Assembly (NCBI RefSeq): GCF_037027445.1
Contig: NZ_JBANDL010000002.1
Location: 4,560,001 to 4,624,000 of the forward strand
Origin: Lysobacter firmicutimachus
Lineage (GTDB): Bacteria > Pseudomonadota > Gammaproteobacteria > Xanthomonadales > Xanthomonadaceae
Direction of reading: 5' to 3'
Length of the DNA: 64,000 nt
The notes under the pieces were generated by a model, which saw nothing but the letters and a program-made list of their open reading frames with translations, made no database searches and was not told where the DNA came from. Numbering within the stretch: position 1 is the stretch's first letter; the number at the start of each line of letters is the position of its first letter. The position numbers were made by a program, and so were the translations under genes. Below, one piece after another: positions 1 through 8,600 of the stretch.

Positions 1-316
1 CGTCGAGAAAGATCAGCACCGCCCGGTTCGGCGCCGCCTGCTTGAACGGATTGGCCTCCAGCGCGCGCCGCAGGTCCGCGTCGGTACGCACGATCACCCC
101 GACCGGCTTGCCGGCGTAGGCCCGCAACCTGTCCTCCAGCGCCGCCTGCACCCGCTGCGCGCTGAGCTGGCTGCGCAACACCACATTGCCGCTGGCGATA
201 TAGGTGCGTACATCCGAGAACCCCGCCGCCTCGCACATCGCCCGCAACTCGGCCATCGGCAGCTTGCCGGTGCCGCCGACGTTCACGGCGCGCAACAAAG
301 CGATGTAGGTGGTCAT
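1..316 (-). CDS. DUF1697 family protein (partial, 3' end outside window)
   Basis: The visible 105 codons start at an ATG with MTTYIALLRAVNVGGTGK, the signature opening of DUF1697 (COG3797) proteins. Next come the conserved stretches MAELRAMCEAAGF and YIASGNVVLRS, then an NPFKQAAPNRAVLIFLD segment. Family members are about 180 residues, so roughly 40 percent of the protein lies beyond the left edge. The family is cytoplasmic and has no established biochemical role. Family assignment is firm from the N-terminus; function is unknown. Confidence 0.9.
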   Translation of the reverse strand, partial: MTTYIALLRAVNVGGTGKLPMAELRAMCEAAGFSDVRTYIASGNVVLRSQLSAQRVQAALEDRLRAYAGKPVGVIVRTDADLRRALEANPFKQAAPNRAVLIFLD

Positions 317-380
317 GGCGGACTCGGCACAAGCGGCGAAGACCGCCAGAATACCGGTTCGGGTCGCAAATGCTGCGTCG

Positions 381-806
381 CTACAGATATCGGGGGGACG
401 CCGGCGTCGATTCCCAGCGATCATGGCGCCCGTCCTCGTATTCGATCGGGATCGCCGCCAGGGTCGCGTCGTCCAGCCCGTCCAGGCAGGCGACATTGAC
501 CGCGTGGAACCAGCCGTTGAACGGCTCCATTTCCAGATAGCCGCGGCTGAAGGGGCGCACGCCGCAGCGCCGGCAGAAGTGGTGATGGACGCAGCCCTGC
601 GGCCATTGCGAATCGGCGGCGCGGTAATCGCCCAGTTCCTGTTCGCCCTGCAACAGGCGGAACTCGCCGGCCATCGCGAACGCCTTCCACATCCGCGTCT
701 TCAGACAGAAGCTGCAATTGCAGCGCCGCGTGCCCGCGGCCAGGTCCAGGTCGCATTCGAACCGCACCGCGCCGCAATGGCAGCTGCCTGGGTAAGTCTG
801 CTTCAT
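381..806 (-). CDS. GFA/CENP-V domain zinc-binding protein
   Basis: A 141-residue protein with the glutathione-dependent formaldehyde-activating enzyme (GFA) fold. Zinc ligands are visible as C9/C11 (SCHCG), C29/C31/C34 (CNCSFC) and C78/C81 (CRRCG). The ATG at 806 is preceded by GGAGGCGAAGG on the coding strand, which rules out the longer upstream reading. Family members include Gfa of Paracoccus, but most bacterial copies have unproven activity, so I call only the fold. No operon partner: the DUF1697 gene downstream is on the same strand, 64 bp away. Confidence 0.9.
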   Translation of the reverse strand: MKQTYPGSCHCGAVRFECDLDLAAGTRRCNCSFCLKTRMWKAFAMAGEFRLLQGEQELGDYRAADSQWPQGCVHHHFCRRCGVRPFSRGYLEMEPFNGWFHAVNVACLDGLDDATLAAIPIEYEDGRHDRWESTPASPRYL

Positions 807-942
807 CCTTCGCCTCCGTTCGCCGGCCGGCATCGCGGCCGCTGCGTCGCCCGCGAGCTTAGCGCCGCCGCCACGGCCTGGCCCGTACGCGGGGACGAAA
901 CCTGACATTCGTCAGCCGGCTTCAGCGGCGCCTTGCCTCCTG

Positions 943-985
943 CAGGAGTGGCGTGAGCCGCGATCACCGCAGCGGTGGGTGCAAG
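943..985. repeat. REP-like element (diverged single arm)
   Basis: GCAGGAGTGGCGTGAGCCGC followed by GATCACCGCAGCGGTGG matches the left arm of the REP pairs seen throughout the window, with a few substitutions. It lies between the convergent-looking ends of the GFA and MFS genes. The opposite arm is not present. Confidence 0.7.
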
Positions 986-1016
986 CGTCTCCACCGAAGC
1001 CGGACGGAACTCGCTC

Positions 1017-2237
1017 TCAGCCCGCCTCGCCCGAGCCTTCCAGCGCCGCTTCCGACGCGCGCTGATCCGCGCGCGCCCAGGCGTAGATCGCCAGGCCGCC
1101 CAGCGCGGTGATCGCGCCGACCACGCCGGTCGAGGTCCAGCCGTAGCCGGCGGTGATCGCCGTGCCGCCGAGCCAGGGACCAAGCGCATTGGCCATGTTG
1201 AAGGCGGAATGGTTCGAGGCCGCAGCCAAGGTCTGCGCCTCGGCGGCGACGTCCATCAGATGCGCCTGCAACACCGTCGCCAGCGCGCCCATCGTGCCCA
1301 CCGCCAGCACCGCCGGCAGCACCGTCCACGCCGAGCGCGCGGCCAGCGGGAACAGCAGCAGGATCAACACCGACCACACCAGCACCAGCGCCGCGCCGCG
1401 GAACTGGAAGCGGTCGAACAGCCAGCCGCCGCCGAGCGTGCCGAGGATGCCGCCGATGCCGAACGCGATCAGGCCGAACGGAATGAAGGATTCGCGCACG
1501 CCGGTCACGTGCACCAGGGTCGGCGCCAAATAGCTGAAGACGCAGAACATGCCGGCGAAGCCGATCGCGCCGATGCCCAGCGCCAGCCACACCGGCTTGC
1601 GGTTGAAGTCGCGCAGCTCGCGCATCGCATCCGGGCGCGGCGCGTTCATGCCGCGCGGCAGCACGTGCGCGGTCATCGCCACCGTCGTCAGCGCGATCGA
1701 CGACACCAGCGCGAACGCCCAGCGCCAGCCGAAGGCCTGGCCCAGCCAGGTCGCCAGCGGATTGCCGATCAGCAAGGCCACCGACAGCCCCAGCATCACC
1801 CTGCCGACCGCGGTGCCGCGTTGCTCCGGCGGACTGATGCGCGCCGCCACCAGGGCCGCGATGCCGAAGTAGGCGCCGTGCGGCAGGCCGGCGACGAAGC
1901 GCGCCAGCATCAGGCTGGAATAGCCCGGCGCCAGCGCGCTGGCGAGATTGCCGACCGCGTAGAAACCCATCAATGCCAGCAGCAGGCTGCGCCGCGACAT
2001 GCGCCCGCCCAGCAAGGCCAAGGCCGGCGCGCCGACCACCACGCCGAGCGCGTAAGCACTGATGACGTGACCGACCTGCGGCTCGGTGACGCCCATCGCC
2101 CGGGCGATCTCGGTGATCAGGCCCATCACCACGAACTCGCTGGTGCCGATGGCGAAACCGCCCATGGCCAGGGCGAACAGGATCAGGGCCACCCGGCGCG
2201 GCGGCAGCGGGGCGGAGGCGGTGGGGAGGGCGCTCAT
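1017..2237 (-). CDS. MFS transporter, DHA1 family (YdhP/AraJ-like exporter)
   Basis: A 406-residue polytopic inner-membrane protein with about 12 hydrophobic segments. The N-terminus has GTSEFVVMGLITEIA in the first helix and MSRRSLLLALMG after helix 2 (the DHA1 loop 2-3 region). LPHGAYFGIAALVAA and GWRWAF are typical of the AraJ/YdhP/PbuE group of drug or metabolite exporters. Start chosen at the ATG at 2237 (MSALPTASAPL); an in-frame ATG 18 bp upstream is possible. Substrate cannot be read from sequence. It is transcribed alone, divergent from the TPR gene. Confidence 0.88.
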   Translation of the reverse strand: MSALPTASAPLPPRRVALILFALAMGGFAIGTSEFVVMGLITEIARAMGVTEPQVGHVISAYALGVVVGAPALALLGGRMSRRSLLLALMGFYAVGNLASALAPGYSSLMLARFVAGLPHGAYFGIAALVAARISPPEQRGTAVGRVMLGLSVALLIGNPLATWLGQAFGWRWAFALVSSIALTTVAMTAHVLPRGMNAPRPDAMRELRDFNRKPVWLALGIGAIGFAGMFCVFSYLAPTLVHVTGVRESFIPFGLIAFGIGGILGTLGGGWLFDRFQFRGAALVLVWSVLILLLFPLAARSAWTVLPAVLAVGTMGALATVLQAHLMDVAAEAQTLAAASNHSAFNMANALGPWLGGTAITAGYGWTSTGVVGAITALGGLAIYAWARADQRASEAALEGSGEAG

Positions 2238-2463
2238 AGGGCCATTATTGTGCATTGCAGCAAGGTGGACTGTGCGTGATCGGGCGCGAGGGCGCGGCTT
2301 CACGGCTCGCGCCCTGTTCCGCCCGTCCATCGCCGGATCCGCGGCCCGCGCCCGGTATCGGCACATTCCGGCTTTCCCGTAAGCTGAGCGCCCTCGCCGC
2401 CCCCGCGGGGGCGAAACATACGAAACCGGCTTGGCCGGGTGCAACCAGGGGATGGAGAAACAG

Positions 2464-3999
2464 ATGCACGGAGCCGTATTGCGGGTCGCGTTCGGCGGGC
2501 TGATGCTCGGCTTGTGCGCGACGGCGCCCGCCGACGCCGGGCAAACGCCGGCGCCGGCCATCGTCGCCGACGAGGCGGAAAGCCGGTTCTTCCGCCAGCG
2601 CATTGCCGACGCCGTCGCGCTGGCGCACAACCAGCACTACGCCAGCGCCGACCGCGCCTTCGGCGAGCTGATCGCGCAGCCGGAATTCGCCCGTCTGAAC
2701 GCGGCGCAGCGGCTGCAAGCGCTGACCGCCGCCGCCGCATCGGCGGTCAAGCTCAACGACCTCCCCCGGGCCGCGGGCCTGTACCGGCAGGCGAACGCGG
2801 CCGACCCCAACGATCCGGACGGCTGGTACCGGCTGAGCGCGATCGAATTCAACCTGCACCGGCACGACGAATCGGCACGGGCCTTCATCCACCTGGTCGA
2901 GTACTGGCCCGAGCTGCTGCCGAACATCGACGAGCAAATGATCTTCCAGTTGGTCAATCGGCTCGACCGCGAGTCGGAGACGCGCTTCGGTCTGGTACGG
3001 GCGCTGTACGACGCCAACTGGCACAGCCTGACCGGCGACGACGGCGAACTGTGGTTCGTCCTGCTCGAGCGCCACGTCGAACGCGGCGAGCACGAGGCCG
3101 CGCGCGGTGTGGTTCGCCGCATCGCCGACCCGCTGAGCCTGGTGCGGCTGCGCAGCGACAAGCGCTTCGATTTCCTGGTCGAGGCCGACAGCTGGACCTT
3201 CAACGTCGAGCATGCCGCCATCGGCATGGTCGAGAGTCTGCGCGAGAAAGCCGACGCCACGCCGCGCGGCCTCGAGATAAGGGTGCAGCTCATTTCGGCG
3301 ATGCTGGTCGCCGGCATGCACCGCGAAGCCTTGGCGTTGACCGAACAAATCGCCGCGCGCATTGCCGAAGCGCCAGACGGCCAACCCGCGTTCGACGATA
3401 TCCGGCAGCAGGGCTGGGTGCTGAACGAACGCGCGATCGCGCTGCGTCGCCTCGGCCGCATCGACGAAGCCGTGGCCGAAATGACCCGCGCCAGCCGGCT
3501 CACCGAAGACGGCCTGCCCAACGTCAGCCAATCGTTGAACCTGGCCACACTGTATTGCGGCCTGGATCGCCCCGACGACAGCTTGGCCGAACTGCAACGC
3601 ACCGGTCCCGATCTGGCCGGCTACGGCCGCATGGTCATGCAGGCCAACAAGCTCTGCGCCGCCTTGGCCAAGCGCGACCGCGACGGCGTGGCCGCGGCGC
3701 TGCACTACCTGCGCGAGCATCGCCAGGACGGCCCGTTGGTGTACCTGGAGTCGCTGTTGCGCGCGCAACGGATCGACGACGCGGCGCATCTGGCCGCCGA
3801 GCTGCTCGCATCGACCGCCGATCGCGCCGACGCGCTGGAGTGGATGCAGCAGTTCCAGACGATGGAGCCGTTGCCCGGCGACGTCGCCTATCGGCAGGCG
3901 CGCGAAACGATGCTGGCGCGTGCGGACGTGCAGGCGGCCGTGGCCGAAGTCGGCAGGATCGGGCGCTACCAGGTCTATATGGGGAGCGGAACCGAATGA
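2464..3999 (+). CDS. Exported TPR-like repeat protein
   Basis: A 511-residue protein with a signal peptide (MHGAVLRVAFGGLMLGLCA, cleavage near ADAG) followed by degenerate tetratricopeptide-type helical repeats, for example PRAAGLYRQANAADPNDPDG and RRLGRIDEAVAEMTRASRL. The ATG at 2464 has GGAG six bases upstream, which favours it over an upstream TTG. The protein is probably periplasmic or outer-membrane associated and a scaffold rather than an enzyme. No partner is evident in the neighbourhood. Confidence 0.75.
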   Translation: MHGAVLRVAFGGLMLGLCATAPADAGQTPAPAIVADEAESRFFRQRIADAVALAHNQHYASADRAFGELIAQPEFARLNAAQRLQALTAAAASAVKLNDLPRAAGLYRQANAADPNDPDGWYRLSAIEFNLHRHDESARAFIHLVEYWPELLPNIDEQMIFQLVNRLDRESETRFGLVRALYDANWHSLTGDDGELWFVLLERHVERGEHEAARGVVRRIADPLSLVRLRSDKRFDFLVEADSWTFNVEHAAIGMVESLREKADATPRGLEIRVQLISAMLVAGMHREALALTEQIAARIAEAPDGQPAFDDIRQQGWVLNERAIALRRLGRIDEAVAEMTRASRLTEDGLPNVSQSLNLATLYCGLDRPDDSLAELQRTGPDLAGYGRMVMQANKLCAALAKRDRDGVAAALHYLREHRQDGPLVYLESLLRAQRIDDAAHLAAELLASTADRADALEWMQQFQTMEPLPGDVAYRQARETMLARADVQAAVAEVGRIGRYQVYMGSGTE

Positions 4000-4030
4000 A
4001 GCGCCCCTCGCACTGCGTCCACGCCAGACC

Positions 4031-4606
4031 TCAGCGCAGAACGTAGGACAAGCGCACCAGCCCGTCCGACATCGCCCTGGCCTCGGCCAGCCGCAGGCGC
4101 CGCCGTCCATGGAGGCCCGCGAACAGCGGCTTGCCCGCGCCCAGCAATACCGGGTGTACGACCAGGCACAACTCGTCGACCAGATCGGCGTTGAGCAGGC
4201 TGGCGATGAAGACGCCGCCGCCGAGGGCGTGCATGTCGCGTCCGGATTGGGCCTTGAGCGCGCGCAGCTCGTCCAGCTCGCGCACGATCCGGGTCTGCGC
4301 CCAGCCGGCCGATGGCAACGTACGCGACAGCACCACATGTGCAGTGACCGCGGCGAGGCGCGCGTATTCGATCTCGAACGGCAGGGCACGCCGGCCGACC
4401 CAGGGCAGCATCGCGTCGGGGTCGGCCTGGATCGCGCTCCAGTAGGCCTCGTAAGCCGGGTACATGCGTGCGCCGAGCAGGAAGGTATCGACCCGGTCGA
4501 GCAGGCCGAAGCGGTCCTCCCAACTGTCGATCCAGTCCAGCTCGCCGTGCGGGCCTTCGATGTAGCCGTCCAACGACAGCTGCAGGGCGGCGATGATCTT
4601 GCGCAT
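4031..4606 (-). CDS. Dihydrofolate reductase family protein (RibD C-terminal type)
   Basis: 191 residues beginning MRKIIAALQLSLDGYIEGP, the standard opening of the RibD-C/YyaP-YwjB family. It also has DTFLLGARMYPAYEAYW, the HVVLSRTL strand and LGGGVFIASLLNADLVDEL, which corresponds to the nucleotide-binding GG loop. Length fits the family. These proteins have a DHFR fold and usually an unproven NAD(P)H-dependent reductase activity. It converges on the TPR gene, 31 bp between stops. Confidence 0.9.
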   Translation of the reverse strand: MRKIIAALQLSLDGYIEGPHGELDWIDSWEDRFGLLDRVDTFLLGARMYPAYEAYWSAIQADPDAMLPWVGRRALPFEIEYARLAAVTAHVVLSRTLPSAGWAQTRIVRELDELRALKAQSGRDMHALGGGVFIASLLNADLVDELCLVVHPVLLGAGKPLFAGLHGRRRLRLAEARAMSDGLVRLSYVLR

Positions 4607-5031
4607 GGCGGGCTCCCGAGGATGAGGGCGCGCCGGGGATCGGCGCGGTTCTTCTCATCGACGAATGGGGAGCTGCGGTTTCGACGGCGTCGTGGCGCCG
4701 GTGGGCGACGGAGCTGCGAGCGGTCGGCGGCTGGCCGGTATTGGGCCGCGCGGGCCTGCGAAACGGACGATAGTCCGGCGGCGGCGCATGAGGCCAGGAA
4801 GAGCGGATCCGTGCGTCGAAGTTGCGCCGGGAGGATCCGGGCTTCGGACGCGGCGCTAGCGTCGACCGCTTCGGTGGTCGCGGCTTACGCCGCTCCTACA
4901 TGAGTCCTTGTAGGAGCGGCGTAAGCCGCGACCGCGAAATCGCAACTACGGCGAATTCGACCGAAGGGCCGGTGTCGCATCCGCCAACGGACTCATCGCA
5001 ACAGCGGCATCGGCGATGGCGGCGGCGCCGC
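4607..5031. other. Intergenic region without a gene, holding one REP pair
   Basis: No credible coding signal. The only structure is the facing REP pair at 4866-4950, listed separately. The rest is GC-rich sequence without recognisable motifs. Confidence 0.6.
4866..4950. repeat. REP pair, inverted (BIME-like)
   Basis: A right arm (CGCTTCGGTGGTCGCGGCTT then ACGCCGCTCCTACA) and a left arm (GTAGGAGCGGCGTAAGCCGC) face each other across a nine-base spacer, giving one long inverted repeat. Here the order is right arm then left arm, the reverse of the usual composite in this window, so the outer sequence of a full composite is absent. Confidence 0.85.
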
Positions 5032-5604
5032 TTACTGCCGCGCCTGCACCGGCCGATACCGCTTGTCGTCGCCGTAGGGCTTGGCCTTCATGTCGACGTT
5101 GGCGCACAGGCGCCCACCGCACAGGGTCACGTCGGCCTGGTTGTAGGCGCGCAACAGGTCGGCGGTGATCCGGTTCTCGTTGATGTCGGCGCGGTATTGC
5201 CACAGCAGCCAGCCGCCGCCGGCCAGCAGCAGCAGCACGCTGCCCAGCGCCGCGCCGACCACTTTCCACACCAACTGCTTGTGCAGCCATTCCATGCGCT
5301 TGATCTGCGCCGCCAGCCCTTGCGAGCCTTCCTGCAGCAAGGCGCCGGCTTCCTGCAGACGTTTTTCGTAGGCGCCGACCGGCTGCGACAGCCCGCCTTC
5401 GACCTTGCCGATCACCGCCCCCGGCAGGCTGCGCAGGCTTTCGTCGGCCGACTGCCGCACCACGCCCGGCACCTGTTGCGCCAAATGCTGCAGCTGCTGG
5501 GACACCGCGAGCTGCTGTTTCTCGATCTCCTCGCAGCGACGCTCGAACTGCTCCATCAAGACCGCGGTCTTGCTGATCAGCGCCATCAACTCGTCCTGTT
5601 GCAT
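5032..5604 (-). CDS. Membrane-anchored coiled-coil protein next to the lipase effector
   Basis: 190 residues. Residues 1-110 are amphipathic and Gln/Glu-rich (LMEQFERRCEEIEKQQLAVS) and predicted helical. One transmembrane segment follows (VVGAALGSVLLLLAGGGWLL), then a periplasmic tail with two cysteines (DVTLCGGRLCANVDMKAKPY). From memory, close relatives recur beside X-T4SS effector genes in Xanthomonadaceae and are often labelled 'relaxation protein'; that label is unproven. ATG at 5604 is preceded by GGAGAG; an upstream TTG overlaps that site and is disfavoured. It lies 79 bp downstream of the lipase gene on the same strand, so co-transcription is likely. Confidence 0.7.
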   Translation of the reverse strand: MQQDELMALISKTAVLMEQFERRCEEIEKQQLAVSQQLQHLAQQVPGVVRQSADESLRSLPGAVIGKVEGGLSQPVGAYEKRLQEAGALLQEGSQGLAAQIKRMEWLHKQLVWKVVGAALGSVLLLLAGGGWLLWQYRADINENRITADLLRAYNQADVTLCGGRLCANVDMKAKPYGDDKRYRPVQARQ

Positions 5605-5683
5605 GCCAGCGCTCTCCAAAGCGGCTTCGTGCCCAACGGATATTCTAGGGGACCCGGCGCGCGCCGCGCGCCGGCGGCACCGG

Positions 5684-6973
5684 TCACCCCATGCGCGGTC
5701 CCTGGCGGCTGGGTGTGGCCTGCTCGTTGGCCTGCTGCTGCATCGCCTGCTGGGCCAAGGCCTGCTCCTGGCGATCGACCGTCGCCACTGCGTCGTTGCG
5801 CAGCTCGCGGCCCGGCGTCGCCGCGGCGGCCTGCTGGGTCATCTGCCGGAACGCGTCGCGATCGCCGTTCTGCGAGGCGGCCAGCATGCGGTCGACGAAA
5901 GCCGAGGGGTTGTCGTCGAGCGAGGTGGTCGCACGCATCGGAAAGCCGGGATTCAAGGTCGGCGTCTTGCCCGGATGGATGTAGTCCCGCAGCGCCGGGC
6001 CATAGGGCGCCGGGTGCCACGGCGAGGCATTGCGCTCCGGCCGCGCCGGCGCCTCGTGCCGGTGTTCCTTGCGCCCCGGCTCGCCCGGCTTGAGCGGACC
6101 GCGGATCTCGTCGATCAAGTCGCCTGCTTTCCCCACCGGATCGCGGAAGGTGTTGGTCACGCCGCGACGCAGGCTCTCGATATCGTTGCGGTACTTGTCG
6201 ATCATCGGATCGTACTGCTGCGCCAGACGCTGCGCCTGGGGATCGCCGAGCACGGAACGGTCCGGTTTATCGTGGGCGTCGACATTGAGGAAGTTGTGCA
6301 TGCTGTGCGAGGTGCCGACCATCTTCTTGGCCGCCCCCACGGACGAACGTGCGTCGAACAGGGTGCTGCGGTCGTTCTCATAACCGCTGTCCCGCATCGA
6401 CTTGACTTCCTGCGCGGTGGCGTAAACCTTGACCTGGCCGTAGTGGTCGCTGGCCGCGCTGACCGGATCGCCGGCCATGACATGGTTGGTGACGCGGTTG
6501 CCGCTCTCGGGGATGCGGTAGCCCAGGCTGACCGCGCCGTAGGCGTTGAAGGTCTCGCCGCGCAGGTCGTAGTGGTGGGCGGTGATTTGCGCCAGGGTGC
6601 CGCCGAGGGAGTGGCCGGTGACGGTGACTTCGGGTCGCGACGGCTTACCGCGGCCAAGTTCTTCCGCTATCTCTAAGGCATCGCGCGTCAATGCGATCGC
6701 GTCCTTAGCCTGGACATTGGTACGAGATGTAACCATGCCGGCATCGGTCAGACCGTCCTTGAGCTTCTCTCGGTCAAATTCGGTGCCACGATGGGCGACG
6801 ATGATTTCCCCGGTATCCTGGCGCCGATAGATCGTACCCTGATAGCCTGATGGCTTGTCGACGTGCTTTAGCACTGTGTACGTCACACCCTCAAGGGTGA
6901 CGTCTTTACCTTTCTCACGAGGGTTGTATGCATCTTCGGCGAGGTTGGCATATTGCTGGCTGCTGAGGCTCAT
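5684..6973 (-). CDS. Class 3 lipase, candidate X-T4SS antibacterial effector
   Basis: 429 residues. An alpha/beta hydrolase of the lipase 3 type covers about residues 1-235. The nucleophile elbow is GHSLGG (Ser122), with candidate acid Asp169 in MAGDPVS and His226 (or His223) in SHSMHNF. Residues 245-345 are a charged, Pro-rich linker. The C-terminus (about 370-429) carries GDRDAFRQMTQQAAA, GRELRNDAVATVDRQEQ and a Gln-rich tail, closely matching the tail of the RTX/M91 protein at 10790-12502. There is no signal peptide, as expected for a T4SS substrate. It overlaps its upstream lipoprotein partner by 4 bp (ATGA), the classic toxin/immunity arrangement. Probable role: phospholipase toxin in competitor cells. 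The lipase call is firm; secretion by T4SS is inferred. Confidence 0.85.
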   Translation of the reverse strand: MSLSSQQYANLAEDAYNPREKGKDVTLEGVTYTVLKHVDKPSGYQGTIYRRQDTGEIIVAHRGTEFDREKLKDGLTDAGMVTSRTNVQAKDAIALTRDALEIAEELGRGKPSRPEVTVTGHSLGGTLAQITAHHYDLRGETFNAYGAVSLGYRIPESGNRVTNHVMAGDPVSAASDHYGQVKVYATAQEVKSMRDSGYENDRSTLFDARSSVGAAKKMVGTSHSMHNFLNVDAHDKPDRSVLGDPQAQRLAQQYDPMIDKYRNDIESLRRGVTNTFRDPVGKAGDLIDEIRGPLKPGEPGRKEHRHEAPARPERNASPWHPAPYGPALRDYIHPGKTPTLNPGFPMRATTSLDDNPSAFVDRMLAASQNGDRDAFRQMTQQAAAATPGRELRNDAVATVDRQEQALAQQAMQQQANEQATPSRQGPRMG

Positions 6974-7626
6974 GGCGTCCCTGCCTTGGCTATTGAGGTA
7001 ATGGTGAATAGCTGCCCCTGGAACTCCGGCGTGAATTTGTTGCGATCCAGTTCGCCTGGGTCGAGACGCTCATCCGGATCATTGCCCGGATACTCGTCCT
7101 TGAGATAGTAGTTAGTGCGGAACTTCTGAGCGCGTACCTCATCGCCAGCCAGATTGGCGAGGTAGCCTATGTCGGTCTTGGCTCCGGTCGCCTTGAGCCA
7201 GGAGCTCACGCCCATCAGTTCCCAGTGGCAGACACCCTCGCCCAGATAGTCCTCATCCAGCATCGCATCAGCGTGGATCGTCGCGACGAAAGTAGATTCG
7301 TCGACCTTGGCGAACTCAATCGGCAATGTGTGTGACGGGCGCTTGCGCACCCCTACGATCTGGTTGGGAATAAAGGTGCAGTTCGGCGCCTCATAGCTCA
7401 CGAATCCCTCGGCCCTCTCAAACGGCCCCGGCGCATCCGCCACCTTCAGCTCGATCCGGTACGCCTGCTTCGGCGCCGGGTTGCGTTGGTACTTGGCTTC
7501 CAGCTCGGCCATCGACGGCGCGGAGTCGGAGGTGGGAGTTTCGGCGTTCATGGCGGCCTCGGGAGCGCTACAGGCGGAAGTACTCATCGCCAGCAGAAGG
7601 CAAAAGCTGCGAAACACACCGCGCAT
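6970..7626 (-). CDS. Lipoprotein, candidate immunity protein for the lipase effector
   Basis: 218 residues with a signal peptide (MRGVFRSFCLLLAMSTSAC) ending at a lipobox-like cysteine, so probably anchored facing the periplasm. The mature part has conserved blocks also found in the adjacent paralog: KYQRNPAPK, FVSYEAPNC, KVDESTFVATIHADAMLDED and the C-terminal TPEFQGQLFTIT. ATG at 7626 is preceded by GGAGG. It is upstream of and 4 bp overlapping the lipase gene, so translationally coupled. No known domain recognised; the immunity role is inferred from gene order, export and pairing. Confidence 0.75.
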   Translation of the reverse strand: MRGVFRSFCLLLAMSTSACSAPEAAMNAETPTSDSAPSMAELEAKYQRNPAPKQAYRIELKVADAPGPFERAEGFVSYEAPNCTFIPNQIVGVRKRPSHTLPIEFAKVDESTFVATIHADAMLDEDYLGEGVCHWELMGVSSWLKATGAKTDIGYLANLAGDEVRAQKFRTNYYLKDEYPGNDPDERLDPGELDRNKFTPEFQGQLFTITSIAKAGTP

Positions 7627-7790
7627 CGATGCCTCCATGGCAGGACGGTTATGGAACGCGGCACGTCGGCGCTCGACGCACGACGATCCGGCTCGGATCT
7701 GTTACGGCAGAGCTTACGGCAGGCGCGGGACGGCAACAACGGCAACCCAAAGTAGCGGGACACGGGCGGATTCAAACTTGGCCGTCGTCC

Positions 7791-8407
7791 TCATGGTTTC
7801 CCGGCCTTCGCCGTCATGGTGATTGAGAACAGTTGATTCTGGAATTCCGGCTTGAACCAGTCGCGACGTTGATTTCCGGATTCCGCCCCCCCTCCGGATC
7901 GTCGCCAGGGTATCTGTCCATGACGTAGCAGTTGGTTTGCGACCTTCGTGCGATCGCCTCGTCGCCAGACAAGTTGACGACGTATCTGGTATCGGTCTTG
8001 GCACTCGTCGCCGTGAGCCAGGCATTCACGCTCCGCAGTTCCCGGTGGCAGACGCCGTCGCCCAGCCGGTAGTCCTGATCCAGCATCGCATCGGCGTAGA
8101 TCGTCGCCACGAAGGTGGACTCGTCGACCTTGGAAAAGGCCATAGGCAGATCGATCGACGGCATCGACCTCGCGCCCGCGATCCGGTCGGGGATGTAGGT
8201 GCAGTTGGGGGCCTCGAAACCGACGAAGCCTTCGGCTCTGGCGAACGGCCCAGGCGTATCCGCGGTCTTCAGCTCGGTCCGGTACGGCCGCTTCGGCGCC
8301 GGGTTGCGCTGGTACCGGGCGGCCAATTCGTCGGCCGTCGGCCCGGGGCCGCAGGCGCAGACGCTCAATACCGACAGCCAACCAAAGCAACGAAACACGC
8401 CACGCAT
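7791..8407 (-). pseudogene. Second copy of the lipase-partner lipoprotein, frameshifted at a G7 tract
   Basis: A paralog of the 6970-7626 gene (shared RYQRNPAPK, ARAEGFVGFEAPNC, KVDESTFVATIYADAMLDQD), starting at an ATG with GGGAGG upstream and a lipoprotein-type signal ending SVCAC. The reading frame that starts correctly runs out of register after DRYPGDDPEGG. The matching C-terminus (FKPEFQNQLFSIT, then KAGKP) continues in another frame to a stop at 7791. The break falls at a run of seven G on the coding strand (7886-7892). Adding one G would restore a product that aligns with the paralog without gaps through this region. It may be a true pseudogene, a slippage-controlled gene or a homopolymer sequencing error. 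Confidence 0.75.
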
Positions 8408-8600
8408 CCATGCCTCCCTGGCAAGCCATCGCACCCCGCCGACACCGCCGGCGAACGCCGAGCGAACCGACCCAACCCTGTCGAGGTCTGGGCACGAGCC
8501 TACTTCAGGTCGCGCAAGCCGGAAACGACAACCAAAAGTTGCGCTCATCGCGCCGTTTGCGGCGGTTATGCCGCGCCGAGCGCCGGCATGGGCGGGAGTG

